Below the pieces are notes generated by a model that saw only the letters and a list, made by a program, of their open reading frames with translations, did no database searches and was not told the DNA's origin. From assembly GCA_009869945.1 (NCBI GenBank), contig WIXG01000317.1, positions 27,309 to 91,308 of the forward strand: DNA of 64,000 bases, written 5' to 3'. Positions 11,152-26,455 of this stretch are shown piece after piece. A program made the translations under genes and the position numbers. Each line of letters begins with the position of its first letter. The first letter of the stretch is position 1. This DNA is from Mesaphorura yosii. Its lineage: Eukaryota; Arthropoda; Collembola; Poduromorpha; Tullbergiidae.

Positions 11152-12789
11152 TTATTGTTGCTTTTGCGCCTCTACTTTTCTCAAAACTGCTTCCATTTCT
11201 TGGTCGATTTTTTGATCCTCGGTTAATTCTGGGTTACCCATCTGGTTAAAGGCAAAAACGAGTCAAGCAAACTTTTATGCTCCAGCAGACATAGAGAGTG
11301 AAATCGGGACTCGAAACTGACCGCGTAGTAAACAGCAATGAGCAGAACGAGCAGAGCCAATCCAACAAATACGAGCATGCCAAAGCGGTTGTGATTTTCC
11401 TCGGCAGGTTTATCAATGAGCTGTTTGCCAATAAGCCTCCCGGTCGACTGCTCTGTGGAACTGCAAATTGAATTTCAAGAGAAGAGAAGAAATTTGAGGC
11501 TTGGTTAGGCATCCTTAACAGATGTAACACGGACAATGGCTATTAACTTAATCAGATCGGAACTCTGAGCATACCTTGAGTACAAGTGCGATCTTGAGGC
11601 AGTGGATCTGAAACCACTAGTCAACGTTGTAGTGCTTGAAGAAACACGAGTTGGTGCCAAAGATTCTTCTGAAACCATCGGTTGAGTCGGACGCTTACTG
11701 ACCGGAGTAGTTCTTGTTTCTTCTAAATATTTGTAATATACAACAGTTTGAAGTTTGCATAGATTAAGCCACTTTAAAATAGAAGATTCCGAATAGCTAG
11801 TACCTCTCCAATAACCTTTGGCAGGTCTAGTACTCGAAAGTGGAGTATCCGGAGTGTGTCTAGCAGATGTGTCCGCAACCGCGGCTCTAGTTTGGTCTTT
11901 CGGAGTTCCACTTTGACTCTTACGAGGAGCTGACGGACGTCGAATGACAAAATCCCTAAAATTTATAAGGTCAGTTTATTTCATATTCTGTGGCCTGCAA
12001 TTGTGGGCTACTGTCTTCGCTTAAAATTAATTAAAAATTGAACTTACTCTTCGGAGGAATAGCCGTTTCCATTTTCAACGCCATTGGCTCCATTGGCATG
12101 CCCACGGGGGCCACCATGCAGGTGGTCAAAAAGCATTTTCTCGTAGATTAATCGTGTGCTAGCTGTAAACGAGTAGGGGAAATAGATCAATCATTTCCAC
12201 GCCAGTGAATGATAGTAAACAACTCACCAACGACTGGGCCACCAGACAATCCTCTCTGAGTAAGCCGTTCGTACAACTCGGCATCAGTAAGATTTCTAAT
12301 TTCAGCCTCGGTCAAGGCATCCGGGTTCGAAGGGGATGCCTGAAGTAAGGAGGAAGAAGTTAATTTCATGCATACACTTGTGTCTTAACCCATGCAGCAG
12401 TAAAACAAAGATCAAGCACCAAACATGCAAACAAAACCCCAAACCAGAACCCCTGTAAAAATTAATACTAACTGTAGTGGTGGGTGTGCCACGACTGCCA
12501 GTTGCCTTAACTGAGCTTATTGATCTCGAGCGTCGAGTTGGCTTCGACTTGTCAAGTGGAGTAGGAGGACTCTCCTCGTCAGAGGAAAAGTCACCCGTGG
12601 TTTTAATATATTGTTTATAGAGTTTTTCATACTCCTCCTGTACATTTGAATTCCATTCGAAAAGTCATGCAATGCCACCAATTTGAATTTGCTTTAGAGA
12701 CTTACCTTTTTGGAGCCACTTGGGGGAAGAGAAACCCCCATATTAACCAGCTCAGCCTTCAGTTGCTCTTTAGTCAACGATGATGACAT
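11152..12789 (-). CDS. LAP2/thymopoietin-like LEM-domain inner nuclear membrane protein
   Basis: Eight coding exons: 12789-12706, 12637-12473, 12339-12228, 12162-12048, 11955-11804, 11722-11575, 11460-11322 and 11241-11152, encoding 334 aa with all phases matching. Residues about 3-44 (starting SSLTKEQLKAELVNMGV, ending EEYEKLYKQYI) match the DNA-binding LEM-like motif of vertebrate LAP2. Residues about 92-134 (NLTDAELYERLTQRGL, then STRLIYEKML) form a true LEM motif, which binds BAF. A long Ser/Thr/Arg-rich nucleoplasmic region follows, then one transmembrane helix (about 285-304) and a short charged lumenal tail. This is the layout of a type II inner nuclear membrane protein linking chromatin and lamina. 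The last exon is read after a GTCAGT donor; without that splice the frame runs on to a different short tail of similar length. The start is preceded by an acceptor (TGCAG/GATG), so a 5' UTR exon lies upstream. Confidence 0.88.
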
Positions 12790-13578
12790 CCTGCAATGAC
12801 ACATTGATACTCAGCAGAGAATGACAAGAATTACAATATCTTACTCATGAATATGAACGGTTCATAATGAATCTAAGTTTACTTAAGCAAAAATGGACTG
12901 GTGTGTAATAGCCGAAGATGCAAAGGCAAGTAAACTACATGTTAAAGGTTAAGTTGCCGACTTGAGTACTTACGTGATAAGTTTGAAGATCCTGGTCAGT
13001 GTATCCAAATCAACTGATAGGAACTGTTGACAAAGGTCGGTTGGAACTAATTCGATCTACAATTTATCGAAAAATTGATTGATTAAACCAGAGCAGCTGC
13101 ATAGACACTGACGGGACAGAAGACTGGACAATCCAAAAGGAAAAAACTAACAGTGGAACGAAAGCGTTGTGGTTTCTTGTTTTACGAGACGAAACGAGTT
13201 TCGCACCCGGCACTAGCCAAACAAACTCGATCTTACTGGTATCGTTTTGTATCTATTAACATGTCCTTCAGGTTGGAGAGGCTTCTTCTTGGCTTCTGTG
13301 CTCGTGAGCTTGTAGTGTCGTCGCGTTCTTTCGCTCGCTCTGCGCGTCGTCCTCTTCAACTCCAACCAATTCAACTCGAGTTTCAAGCATTGAGTCAGTT
13401 CAAGCAAGTATTACGCACATGTAGCGCCATTTGAATGGATAGCGAAACACGACACATGCGCTGAACTTGCTGAAATTAATTGAGACGGGTCATCAATGCT
13501 GAAAATCTTAAATTGACCCATCCAAGATCGCTAAAGTCCGTTGATCAGTTTAGGCTGCCAACTAGGGAACTTACCAAC
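12790..13578. promoter_or_regulatory. Divergent promoter region of the LAP2-like and UTP21 genes
   Basis: The two genes are head to head, with start codons 789 bp apart. On the minus strand a donor GTAAGT at 12973-12968 marks the end of a probable 5' UTR exon of the LAP2-like gene (from 12974 upward). No TATA-like element is obvious. The promoters and any shared regulation are inferred only from orientation. Confidence 0.4.
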
Positions 13579-16500
13579 ATGGACACCGGCACAGGCGCCA
13601 TGATGACAACCACCGGGTTCAGGCATACAGAAAGCAAACTATTTAGTGAGTATAGGACACTTGGTCATATCAGCAACCAGATTCCTTGTTTAGTCAGGTA
13701 CATGTTTAAAAGAAGAAAGAATTACATCGTCGGATGCACCGGTCTAAGCTTCAATACTTTTGAGGTTCGTTTTCATCTGTCCATTTGACAAATAGTCTGG
13801 GCAAATAGTGTGCGCAATTGACTTAATTGGCATATTTTTCTTACTCCGCAGTCACAGCAACTGAAAATGCTGTCAACCAGTCCTGACCATGACGCTGAAA
13901 TCTCATGCATGGCGGCCGATACCTATCATGTGTATACTGTGGTGAAGAAAAAGATTTTCGCATGGAGAAGAGGGGTAGAGGTAAGTGTCAGATTAGATCG
14001 CTAAGTTTGGAACTTTTCAGCTTCTATCAAGTCGTGAAGTATCACTAATTTGTATCCGTTCTTCGTTCTAGCTGAAACACACTTACAAAGGACACGAGTA
14101 CGATATCAATGGTCTTCTTCCCATTGGAGAGTATTTGCTTTCCTACGATGACGCAGGCGTACTTAAAATGTTTAATATAGTCTCCGAAGGTATCGTAGGA
14201 TAATTTTATTCCCTATAGTAGTGCAGCCACATAATTTTTCAACAGTTACCTAATTAAATATTTTCCCTCCAGAATGCGAATGGACAGTCGAATTCCCCAT
14301 AGACTTCTTTCCGACATGTATGATCCATCCAAAAACGTACATCAACAAGGTGCTAATTGGAACTGCCCAGGGAAAAATGGAACTCTTTAACTTCAATAGA
14401 GTCACATCGATTCATCGGTTTAAGGGATGGGGATATTCAATTCTAGCAATGGCACAGGTGCGAGAACATAATTTGTTCATTTATTTTTGGCTGTCGTAAT
14501 TATGACTTTTTATCTTGTCAATCTTCTTTCCCTGATGTAGAGCCCTTACGTGGACATTATAGCAGCGTGTTTGGTCAATAAGTCCATAATGTTTCATCAG
14601 TTAAAATCCGATCAACACGTATTGGAACTCAAATGTTTTGAAACTCCAATAAGTCTGGCGTTCCGTTCTGATCGCAATGACACTCTAATTGTTGGAGGAG
14701 ATAAAGGAAGCATTACAGTATGGAATACAGCATGTAAGCTGGTTTGGCCATTTGCTTATTTAAATCCTGATATACCAATGCATTATTCGTACCTATGCTC
14801 TTATGCGTACTTGTTTTCCTTTAGTGGGCGAAATGTCGTCCTTTAAGAAATTTGCTCATCGAAGCCCTGTTAAAGGACTGCAGTGTTTTCATCAGGAACC
14901 AATATTCGTTACATCCGCAGCCGATAATACTATCAAGGTAATTTCTATGTTGTAGCAAAAGTTGTGAGCATATAATTACGGGAAATTCAACAACATTGCC
15001 ATTACTTAGGTGTGGATATTTGACTTGCCGGATGGCGCGTATCGTCTTTATAGTAGTAGAAGTGGTCATTTCACGCCCTCGAACCGCATAAGATTTTATG
15101 GTCCTGATGGAAAGAATATTGCCAGTGCTGGGAGCGACAAAACCTTACGCAGTTTTCATGTTTATAATGAAACATACAGTCGTACTATCGGCAAAGCTAA
15201 AATTCCTCTCCATCAACTCAGGATGAAAGCAAATACCCCAGGTGAAGAGTTTATGCCTGAAATTGTGGACTTCACCGAAGGTAATTGTTCTAGAAGACTC
15301 GAATTGGAACCTTATGATTGAAATTGCTACAGGGGAGTTTCTTCATTTCAAAAGACAGCGTCACAGATCCAGACCACCACGGAAGTCACGCAGCCATCCA
15401 TGCCGAACAGGTCAATATAACCACGTGGTCCTTCAAAGACAAGAAGCGTGAGAAAGTCATACTGGAACCTACTTATGATAACGAGGCCCAATCCGCAACT
15501 GTAAGTCCAAACGAATGGGGTAAAAACTCTCTTGAATAGTTATAAGTCCGATTTGCAACTAAACACTAGACCGACTATGCTGTAAAAATGGATGTTGACA
15601 ATTTAAAGCACTACCTGTGTCGAGTCAGTTTGTGCTAGCTTGAATTACAGCTTTTTTTTTGTCTTTTGCACTTCAGTGCGTGTGCATCACTTCCTGTGGC
15701 CAATTTGTCATTGCTGGGTACGACAATGGGTGGGTTCAGCGGTTCAATATCCAGTCAGGCAGACACAGGATGACGTATGGATCTCCAGCAGCACATGAGT
15801 AAGGGAAGCTTGGTCGGTGCGGAATAGGTTTTTAAGGCATCAAGAGGATTTTATGCTCTCTCATTGTTTTTTAGGCTGACAGTGAATGGTGTCGTTGTTG
15901 ACCAAGTGAATCAAATCGTTGCTAGTGGTGGCGGCAATGTAATGAAATTTTGGAGTTTCGACACTGGTGAATTACTCAAAACTCATGAACTGCCGGGAGA
16001 TATTCTTACTATGTTTTCTCATCGTGTCAGGTAACTTATTAATAGATGAAGCCGACTGACTCCCATTGTCCACAGTATTGTGAATTGATTGTCTGTTTAA
16101 TATTGCAGCGGGTTGATCGCGGTAGCGCTGGATACCTGCAGTATCGTTGTATTGAATATTTTCAGTATGGATGTGTTTAGAAACCTCCATGAATTGTCGT
16201 CTCCAATTTTGTGTGGATGTTTTTCTCCTGACAATCGTTGGCTCACAGCTTCTACTTCCGATGGTCTCATTCGAACTTGGGATTTACCCACCTCGAGGTA
16301 AATACGTTTGATACGTTTGGATGATGAACAATTTCTTAAAATCTAAGTTAACCGAAATTCTGTTTATTTTACAGTTTAATCGATGTATTTCGCATGTATT
16401 CGCTTGTTCGCTGTATGGATTATTCACCCACTGGTGGATTTTTGGCCATGACATTGCACGACTCTGTCGGCATTCTTGTGTGGACAAACAAATCGCTATA

Positions 16501-17621
16501 TGAGTATTTATCGCTGATGCCAATTTCTGCTGAATTTGAACCGGAACTTCCTGTATGTCCTGAAGAACAGGATACTGATCTTATTGAAAAAATGGGTGGG
16601 TACATAATTCATTTCGAATTTCAACAGAGCAAAGATAGATAAATTTAGTTAGGGTTGACCAGCAATTTCTTATAATCGGATTGAACTTACCCTTATAGAA
16701 GTGGATGAGGTAGAACAAGGCGAAGTCAGCGAAGCAGTAAATCAAGTGTATGAATCAGTGCAACAAATTGACAACAATGTCACGCTGAGCTTGCTTCCAA
16801 GCGCAAAATGGAAGAATTTGTTGAATCTAGACACTATTAAGGTATTGTATAGCCTTTCCCTTTACCTGAACCTTTCCTTCTTTATTAAGTGAGATTTTAA
16901 GCGAAATGTGTCTTATGTTTATTTAGATGCGAAATCGTCCAAAGATGCCTCCGAAAACGTATGTTGCGCCATTCTTCCTGTCCACACTACTTGGCGCACC
17001 GGCAGATGAGCAAAATAAAGAGGAGATAGACGAACCAAGATCTTCAACTTCTAGAGTTGCACGGAATGATAGAAATGTACAACCCATGGAGCTATCCACA
17101 TTTGGGAAGTGCTTATCGAAAGCTCTGACCTGGAAACGCTGTAATGTTTTCATTTTTGCCATTCTTATGTTATACAAAGGATTAATTCAAGTTAATCATT
17201 TACAGGCGAAAGATTGTTAGAAATGCTGGCCTCCATGAGTCCAACAAACATTGAAACCGAATTTATGGCTCTACAACCTTTAGGAGGAGGTTCAAGACAA
17301 TTGATGAAGAACTTTCTACTTTTTACCCGTGTGGTCGTTGAGAAAAATGTTGCCTTCGAAGCGAACGAAGCGTATTTGGCGTTATTTCTCAAGGTTAGCC
17401 TATTTCTAAAATAGTAGTGCAATCAGATAAATTACACTAATCGCAAATTAAAAATGTGACGTATTTAGCTTCACGGAGAACAAATTCGCCATGATGAGAT
17501 GCTGTTGGAAACTCTGAAGGACCTGCACAGGGTGATGCGACCCCGTGATGAAAGACTTAATCGAGATGTTGTATCCGTCGTAGCTTTCACACGATATGTT
17601 AAATCAACATTTTTTCTTTAA
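13579..17621 (+). CDS. WDR36: UTP21/WDR36, SSU processome WD-repeat protein
   Basis: Sixteen exons: 13579-13764, 13852-13980, 14072-14189, 14273-14457, 14541-14733, 14825-14937, 15010-15280, 15367-15500, 15677-15798, 15875-16030, 16109-16297, 16375-16595, 16699-16841, 16927-17140, 17206-17393 and 17469-17621, encoding 904 aa, close to the family's roughly 940. Two WD40 propellers are visible, with family marks such as SKLFSEYRTLGHISN at the N-terminus, SPDNRWLTASTSDGLIRTWD in a late repeat, then LSLLPSAKWKNLLNLD and the C-terminal helical domain with ERLLEMLASMSP. In the nucleolus this protein belongs to the UTP-B complex and is needed for 18S rRNA processing. The exon 8 acceptor at 15366 was chosen because the nearer one (15332) breaks the frame. 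The ATG at 13579 has a good context (CCAACATGG). Confidence 0.95.
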
Positions 17622-17731
17622 ATGCTGGTTTGAAAGGCTGAATTTTGTACAACATATATTTTAGCATGTTTTAGTTTGATGACAAATATAAGTCTGGACG
17701 TTACATGTGAATTGATGCCTTGAGTGTACGA

Positions 17732-17737
17732 AATAAA
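17732..17737 (+). terminator. Poly(A) signal of UTP21
   Basis: AATAAA 111 bp beyond the UTP21 stop, upstream of the next start codon at 17919. Confidence 0.55.
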
Positions 17738-17918
17738 TTGTTTCTGCGCGCGAAACAAATTGAAATCCGAAATCTCAATCTTTAACTTCAAAACAAATCT
17801 CTAATGATGGGATAAATTCTTGAATATTGGTGACAATCAGAGCTAAGCGTTAATTACCTTAGCTGAAGGTAACTTGTTACTGATACTGCAGAACACTATT
17901 CACTTATTTGGCTTTAAA

Positions 17919-18434
17919 ATGTCTGGGAAAGAAAATCGTCCACCCCGTCATTCGGATGAGTTGGAGTGGACACAGTTCCGGAGGGAAACACTTGGAATAT
18001 TGGCAGAGGAACCCGAGCCACAGGCGTCGAAGTTCTTCAGAAGAGTGAAAGAAAATCCATTGGTTCCAGTCGGTAAGCGCAAGTTTAGTTTAGTTAGTGC
18101 TTAATTCACAGTTGACAGGTCACGAAAAAGTTATTGGTCTCTGAAAGGTTACGGCAGAGAGCGATGTTTCCATCTAAAATCGGGATAGAAGTCCGTGAAC
18201 TGTAGAGCAATGCATACATTCAATTAATTTCATGATTTGTTCTGATTGGCAGGAGCACTGGTCACAGTTGGAGCCCTCACATATGGTCTGGCGGCTATGC
18301 GCAAAGGGGAAATTAAGATGTCACAGAAAATGATGCGTTTGCGTGTAGCAGCACAAGGCTTCACCGTCATTGCAATTCTAGGGGGTCTTCTGGCTAGCTC
18401 TTTCACGGGGAAAGGCGACAAGACATCCGTCTAA
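17919..18434 (+). CDS. HIG1 domain protein (HIGD2/RCF1 family)
   Basis: Two exons (17919-18072 and 18253-18434, phase 1) encode 111 aa. The HIG1 domain covers about residues 43-107, with ENPLVPVG, a first membrane helix, the loop motif MSQKMMRLRVAAQGFTV and a second membrane helix ending in AILGGLLAS. It resembles HIGD2A more than HIGD1 (NPLVPVG, AAQGFTV). The family sits in the mitochondrial inner membrane and helps assemble cytochrome c oxidase and respiratory supercomplexes. Two transmembrane segments with a matrix-side QRRQ-like loop are seen directly; the HIGD2 assignment is by motif memory. Confidence 0.9.
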
Positions 18435-19177
18435 AATAGTGATGGCATCCTTCAATTCAACTATTCAGCGCAACCTTCTCCTACCTTGGTACAATTAACT
18501 AAGAATCGCAGTCCAGTTAAAATGGGGCGGTATTTAAAGGATATGCAAAATTAATTCGAAAGGTATGCTAAAATAATTTACCAGCAGTTTATAAAAAGAC
18601 CTGCTAAATTATTATCCCATATGCTAAATTCTTGAAACTTTTGTTCGAAATTTCGTGTTGTAACCTTCATCTGGTACATGAAAAATTATAGTTGGCACTT
18701 CACTTGTTTCTTTAATGATTACCACCACTGCTTAATGGCAACAGTTAACCTAACTTGGGATACTGCAAACCCGGGTCTCATTACAACAAGCCTAACCTTA
18801 CCTAAAACAGAACAAATAGAGAGGAAATTGATCGCTGCTGCAACAAATTAGGTTCAAGTTAGTCAATCAGTCACTTTGTGGTCTATTTAAATAATTTACA
18901 TGTAGCATCTACGACCCTAATTTAGCATGCTGATTAATTAAAAATACACACAGGAGTTCAGCACACCTTTCGAATTAATTTAGCAAACCAAATAAATCCT
19001 TCCCGTTAAAATGTACAAAAACATGAGAGCCTTGAGTCAATCTTTAACTAGAACATGATTATATTTCAAATATGCAAAACGAATAAAATGGTTGATTGTT
19101 ACATCTCGCAATGTGAGTCGTTTAGAATTAATTATTATTAGCAAGCAATCATCTTAATCTAGCTGGATTAGCTAGCT
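18435..19177. other. AT-rich intergenic stretch, no gene seen
   Basis: No open frame of useful length and no recognisable helicase exons that would complete the Dicer fragment downstream. It holds the 3' UTR of the HIG1 gene; an AATAAA at 18991-18996 is a possible distant poly(A) signal. Confidence 0.45.
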
Positions 19178-20073
19178 TTGAAGGCTTTGGAGGTCTTACT
19201 ATACAAAGACTACGTACGTCCAATACGTACTTCAGTGCTTGAAGAAGGTCTGGGCGTTCCTTCATGTAATTTGAGGGTCAGATTTGACCCGGTGACAAGC
19301 TTTGCGTCATTCATACAATTTATGGGAAGAGCCCGAAAGAATCACGCCAAGTACTTGGTCTTCCTGAGCTCGGACGAATACGACTCAGGATGCTCATTAC
19401 TAAGAAGTTTCCAAAAGGTTAACTCCTCCTTGGATACCAATTTAAGAGAACACCTGAAAGACCTAATGAATGGAGTTCCGATTAACGAGATCGATGAAGA
19501 TATCTGCGACTATGTACCAGATTTTTTTACCCATATGGGCTGCTAGGCGCTCAAGTTACGGGGTATACGTGCGTTTCGTTGCTATATCGGTAAGTTAATG
19601 AAATAATTTGCACACATTCTTTACCAACTGAGTGTTGAGGTGGATATTTGAACGATATTCGTTTCCAATTTTCTGCAGATATGCCAATGCAGTTCGTTGC
19701 GCACAAATCAACTGTTGGGACCGGTATGACAAGTGCTCTGTAACTGAATCAGAGCAGGTGGATGGGAGAATCCGATGCCGAGCGTCAATCATGCTGCCAT
19801 CCGGCTCTGCAGTGGGTAATTTGATTGTTAAGGTACGACAAAAATAGTAAAAACCATTCTATAGGGAATTAGAATCATGCAAAACAACGAAACTGTGCAA
19901 TATGAATGATGCTTTAGCGTGAGTACATGCCGAGTAAGCTGGTGAGGAAATCTGCCTGCATGGAAGCCTGTAAAGAGATCTATGCAAAGGGTGGATTCGA
20001 TACGAATTTCCTTCCGAGAGTCTCCAACACAACTGCAGATCAGGAAAATTCCATAGCTCGTCTCAGTGTTTAA
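19178..20073 (+). pseudogene. Truncated Dicer fragment (helicase C-terminus plus dimerization domain)
   Basis: Three exon-like blocks read as Dicer. Block 19178-19589 holds the C-terminal helicase end (SVLEEGLGVPSCNLRVRFD, then FIQFMGRAR) followed by GAQVTGYTCVSLLYR. Block 19679-19832 holds the Dicer dimerization (DUF283) strands with CRASIMLPSGSAVGNL. Block 19918-20073 holds EYMPSKLVRKSACMEACKEI and ends in a stop. Within the first block the frame changes: the helicase frame meets TAG just after FFTHMGC (19544-19546), while the next conserved stretch is in another frame, so a frameshift lies near 19540-19550. No DExD helicase half, PAZ, RNase III or dsRNA-binding exons are seen on either side. 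Splice sites between blocks are still intact and in phase. I read it as a decayed partial copy. A very short or annotated truncated gene with an extra cryptic intron is the alternative. Confidence 0.65.
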
Positions 20074-21321
20074 AGCCGTCATACAGAATTAATGTGATGA
20101 TTAGCACTAAGAAATTTGTAAGCACCAGCTAAATTTCACTGCCAATGTCGAACCATGTATTTTACCGCTCTATTTTGATACTTCCTTCTCAAATCATGGA
20201 AATAAAATCATTGAATAAAAAATACATAAAATAATCATGTTGAATTCAAAATAGTATGAGACGATGTGAAGTGCGCCTGGTGAGCCATTGAAAATTAAAA
20301 ACTTTCCCACTGGGTCAATTTCATCCGGCTCCTGCCCAAAATTGCACATGGTATAATCTAAAATGAGAGCAGCGATCACGAACTTTTGCTTTCGCATGGA
20401 AGACCACGAGCAGTTCGCATAAACGAAAGAAAGAGATGTACTGCTTCTAACCCGGTGTCCCAATAAACCCAATTCGAGCCGAAACGGGTTTATGCCAGTC
20501 CTCATTTTCCCATTCTGTTTTGCATTGACATTATTACTTACTTTAATCATGACATTAACTTATTGGCGCGTGGGAGGCTGCGAGACAGATACCGGGAAAG
20601 GCTGAGACTTCTCTCCCAACACGCTTCGACGAATCGAAATGTGTTGAAATTGAATTACCGACGTGCTTTGAGATTTTGACATGTCGATCAAGTCAAGTCG
20701 TTGCTGTTGTTTTGACTTCAATTACACATCGTGAATCGGAATGAAATGGCAGGAATTCAGACAGAAATAAATCGTTCCGCCTGAATCATAATGAGTTCAA
20801 TATTTTCTTTTGAGTCATTGACTGTATGCCATAGTAAATATTTCAAGTCAAAGCCAACATTGCGAGACGAAAAATCGGAGTGACACGTTTGTCGCTGTAC
20901 CAGCACACTGGCAGAAGCAGACTGAACGATAGACGTGCAACGCTCCGCTTTCGAGATTCTGTAATCCGCTCTTGAAGAAGAGAGCATCACACTTTTCCGT
21001 AAATATTTTTATGCAGGATCTGGGCTATATTTGCAAGATGAAATGAGATCATGCATTCATTCATTCAAATCCGCCCAATTTGTCTATTAATTTTGCCTCA
21101 CGTCGTTTATGTTGCGTTCGCCAATCCTCAAATAAACGACTTTCCGCCAGTTAACCCATTTTCGTTTCGCCGGGATTCGGCAGCAGTTTGCTTTCTTTGT
21201 CCATTCCGATACAAAACGAACTCATTCTCAGATTTTGCCTTCTGGCGTCAGGTGAAGTTCTTTTCAGTTACGTGAAACGCTTGACTTTTGACTCCCGAAG
21301 CAATTTGTGATTAAGTCAATC
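20074..21321. other. Intergenic stretch upstream of LOXL2
   Basis: No recognisable coding exon. The longest frame is 118 codons on the minus strand (20194-20550) without family signatures or codon bias that I trust. No PAZ or RNase III exons of Dicer were found here. Confidence 0.45.
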
Positions 21322-24579
<3,258 letters not shown>

Positions 24580-24771
24580 GACACAATGATCGCTTCTGAT
24601 CTGTACGGATGGCAAACTGGCTCCACAAGAAACGAGGTGAAAGTATGCACACAACGCGGTGAAATTTACTAAAGTAGAGAGAAAGCATTGTTCTCAGCTC
24701 AGTAGAGCATTGATCAGTATTCGATTTGTGATACGAATGGTATTTTCTGCTGCTGCTGCGAAAAGATACTG

Positions 24772-24777
24772 AATAAA
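24772..24777 (+). terminator. Poly(A) signal of LOXL2
   Basis: AATAAA 193 bp beyond the LOXL2 stop codon. Confidence 0.5.
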
Positions 24778-24880
24778 ACTTGCAGGGTTGAATGATTGGA
24801 CCATTAAACGCAGAAGTCAAAAGTTTCAGATTTTTGATTTTATTGAAAAACGATAGAGCGCAGTAAGCTTGTCCTATATC

Positions 24881-26455
24881 ATGGAATGCTTTTACCTTTT
24901 GCTGGGCTTGATTCTTTGTGATTCTGGCTTAACGCATTACAAGTACGTATTACAAATTAAATTAATTTAAGAGGGTGAAATAGCAATTGGTATGACAGGA
25001 CAGAAATGTTACACATGATTATCTTCGCACGGTCCAGAAGTATTACCGTAACACAATTGTAGTTCTTATATTTAGACATTACTTACGCTAAATTATATAA
25101 GTTAGACTCTCGTAGTACAGCACACCCTTCAAAAGTCAATACAATCAATCCAGTTCAATTCAATACGTCCAGCAAGAGGTACAATAAAATATAGACACTC
25201 TGTACATGATTCATGATACACGCGTCATTTTACAATACAATGAAATTAAATAATCACATTTCTTTTCATTTTCATGTGTAATTGCAATTCATAATGCGTA
25301 TTGAAAATAAGTTTGTCTTGTGCGATTTCACAACACACGCAGACAATAAAAGTAGAAAATTCCACCCTGAGAATCAGATAATTTAAACCCGGCTCCATTA
25401 TCCTGTGACTGTCACACCCGCATAAAGTCGACTTCCATCACGACAGAATTGCACAGCGTCAGAAAATATGCAAAGATGTCATCTAAAACAAACTTACTCC
25501 AATTGGAATAAATCTAATCCAATGGCATATAACGCCATTCCACAATTCGCACTAAAATGAACGAGTCGGTTAACTTCTTTCTTCTCAAAGTAGTATTTTA
25601 CAAAGGTGGCGAAAGCAAGTGTCAGTGTATGCAGGAATTAACTCGCTCATGCGCCTCGAACCAATGAATACGTACGCATTATTAAAAAACGAGAGTCGGG
25701 ACACAGTTTGACGGTTCATTAATACGTATAATCTTATACTTATTCAGCTATTAGCGTTTATAGTCATTTTAATACTACAAGTTACTAGTACAAGTAGAAA
25801 TCCTACAGCTCAACTAATTCTAACTCCTTACAATATCGTCGACTTAACGTAGTTTTGCTTTCAGATTTTCAAAATAATAACTCAGATGAACAAATGCAGA
25901 AAAGCAAGAGAAATAAACAGAACGAAAATGACTACGGAGCCAGTGGTAAATATAAGACTGAATAAAGAAACGGAAGTCTTCTCATATGAAAGTAATGAAA
26001 TTGCGAGCACATCTAATTTGATCATGAAATCCAACGCAGTTGTTTTCGCCTTCGCCCCTCTGCTAATGAGCTCGGCCACACCACAAAGCTTGAATGATAG
26101 GCAAGGGACAGTGAAAGCGAGGTAACTATCGGATACTTAATACGTTCATTGTCTCGTCCTCTGTAGCACAAATGAGTCAATGAAGGCAGATCGAGTTTCA
26201 ACGACGGTTTGTAACTGTGGTTTTGCCAACGCTAAACAGGGAAGCGAAATTGGAGTACCAATATTAATTAAGCGATCCAGTAAATATGATCAAATCCTGA
26301 GCCGAACCAACTCAGCCCAACCTCGTTCACATCTGCACCCTACGAAATTCTCATTCGACAGTGGGTGCAATGTCAGCCATAGCACACGGTATTATCAAAA
26401 ACAATCATTAATCACGCTTAAACTGAAAATTCAGCGCAGAAGGAACAAAAGTTAG
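24881..26455 (+). CDS. Tentative unrecognised gene with signal-peptide first exon
   Basis: Three blocks join in phase: 24881-24946 (ATG, MECFYLLLGLILCDSG, a good signal peptide), 25865-26121 (acceptor TTGCTTTCAG) and 26167-26455 (acceptor CTCTGTAG, ends in TAG), giving 203 aa. The family is not recognised. The last block is basic at its end (QRRRNKS). Points against: the first donor (AAGTAC/GTATTA) is not the best local one (AA/GTACGT would break the frame), the second intron would be only 45 bp, and the middle block can be read in another frame with a further intron (25947-26038 region) that also fits in phase. The start exon and the last exon are more believable than the middle. It could also be two unrelated open stretches. 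Confidence 0.3.

Noticed and set aside
13153-13434. 93-codon plus-strand frame in the divergent promoter
   Set aside because: Low-complexity Arg/Ser/Leu composition without family features; better explained as promoter and UTR sequence.
15333-15366. Nearer acceptor (CTACAG at 15332) for UTP21 exon 8
   Set aside because: It leaves the exon out of phase with exon 7; the acceptor at 15366 restores the frame and the conserved reading.
19178-20073. Dicer fragment as a complete functional gene
   Set aside because: The frame breaks inside the first block and PAZ, RNase III and ATPase parts are absent from the flanks.
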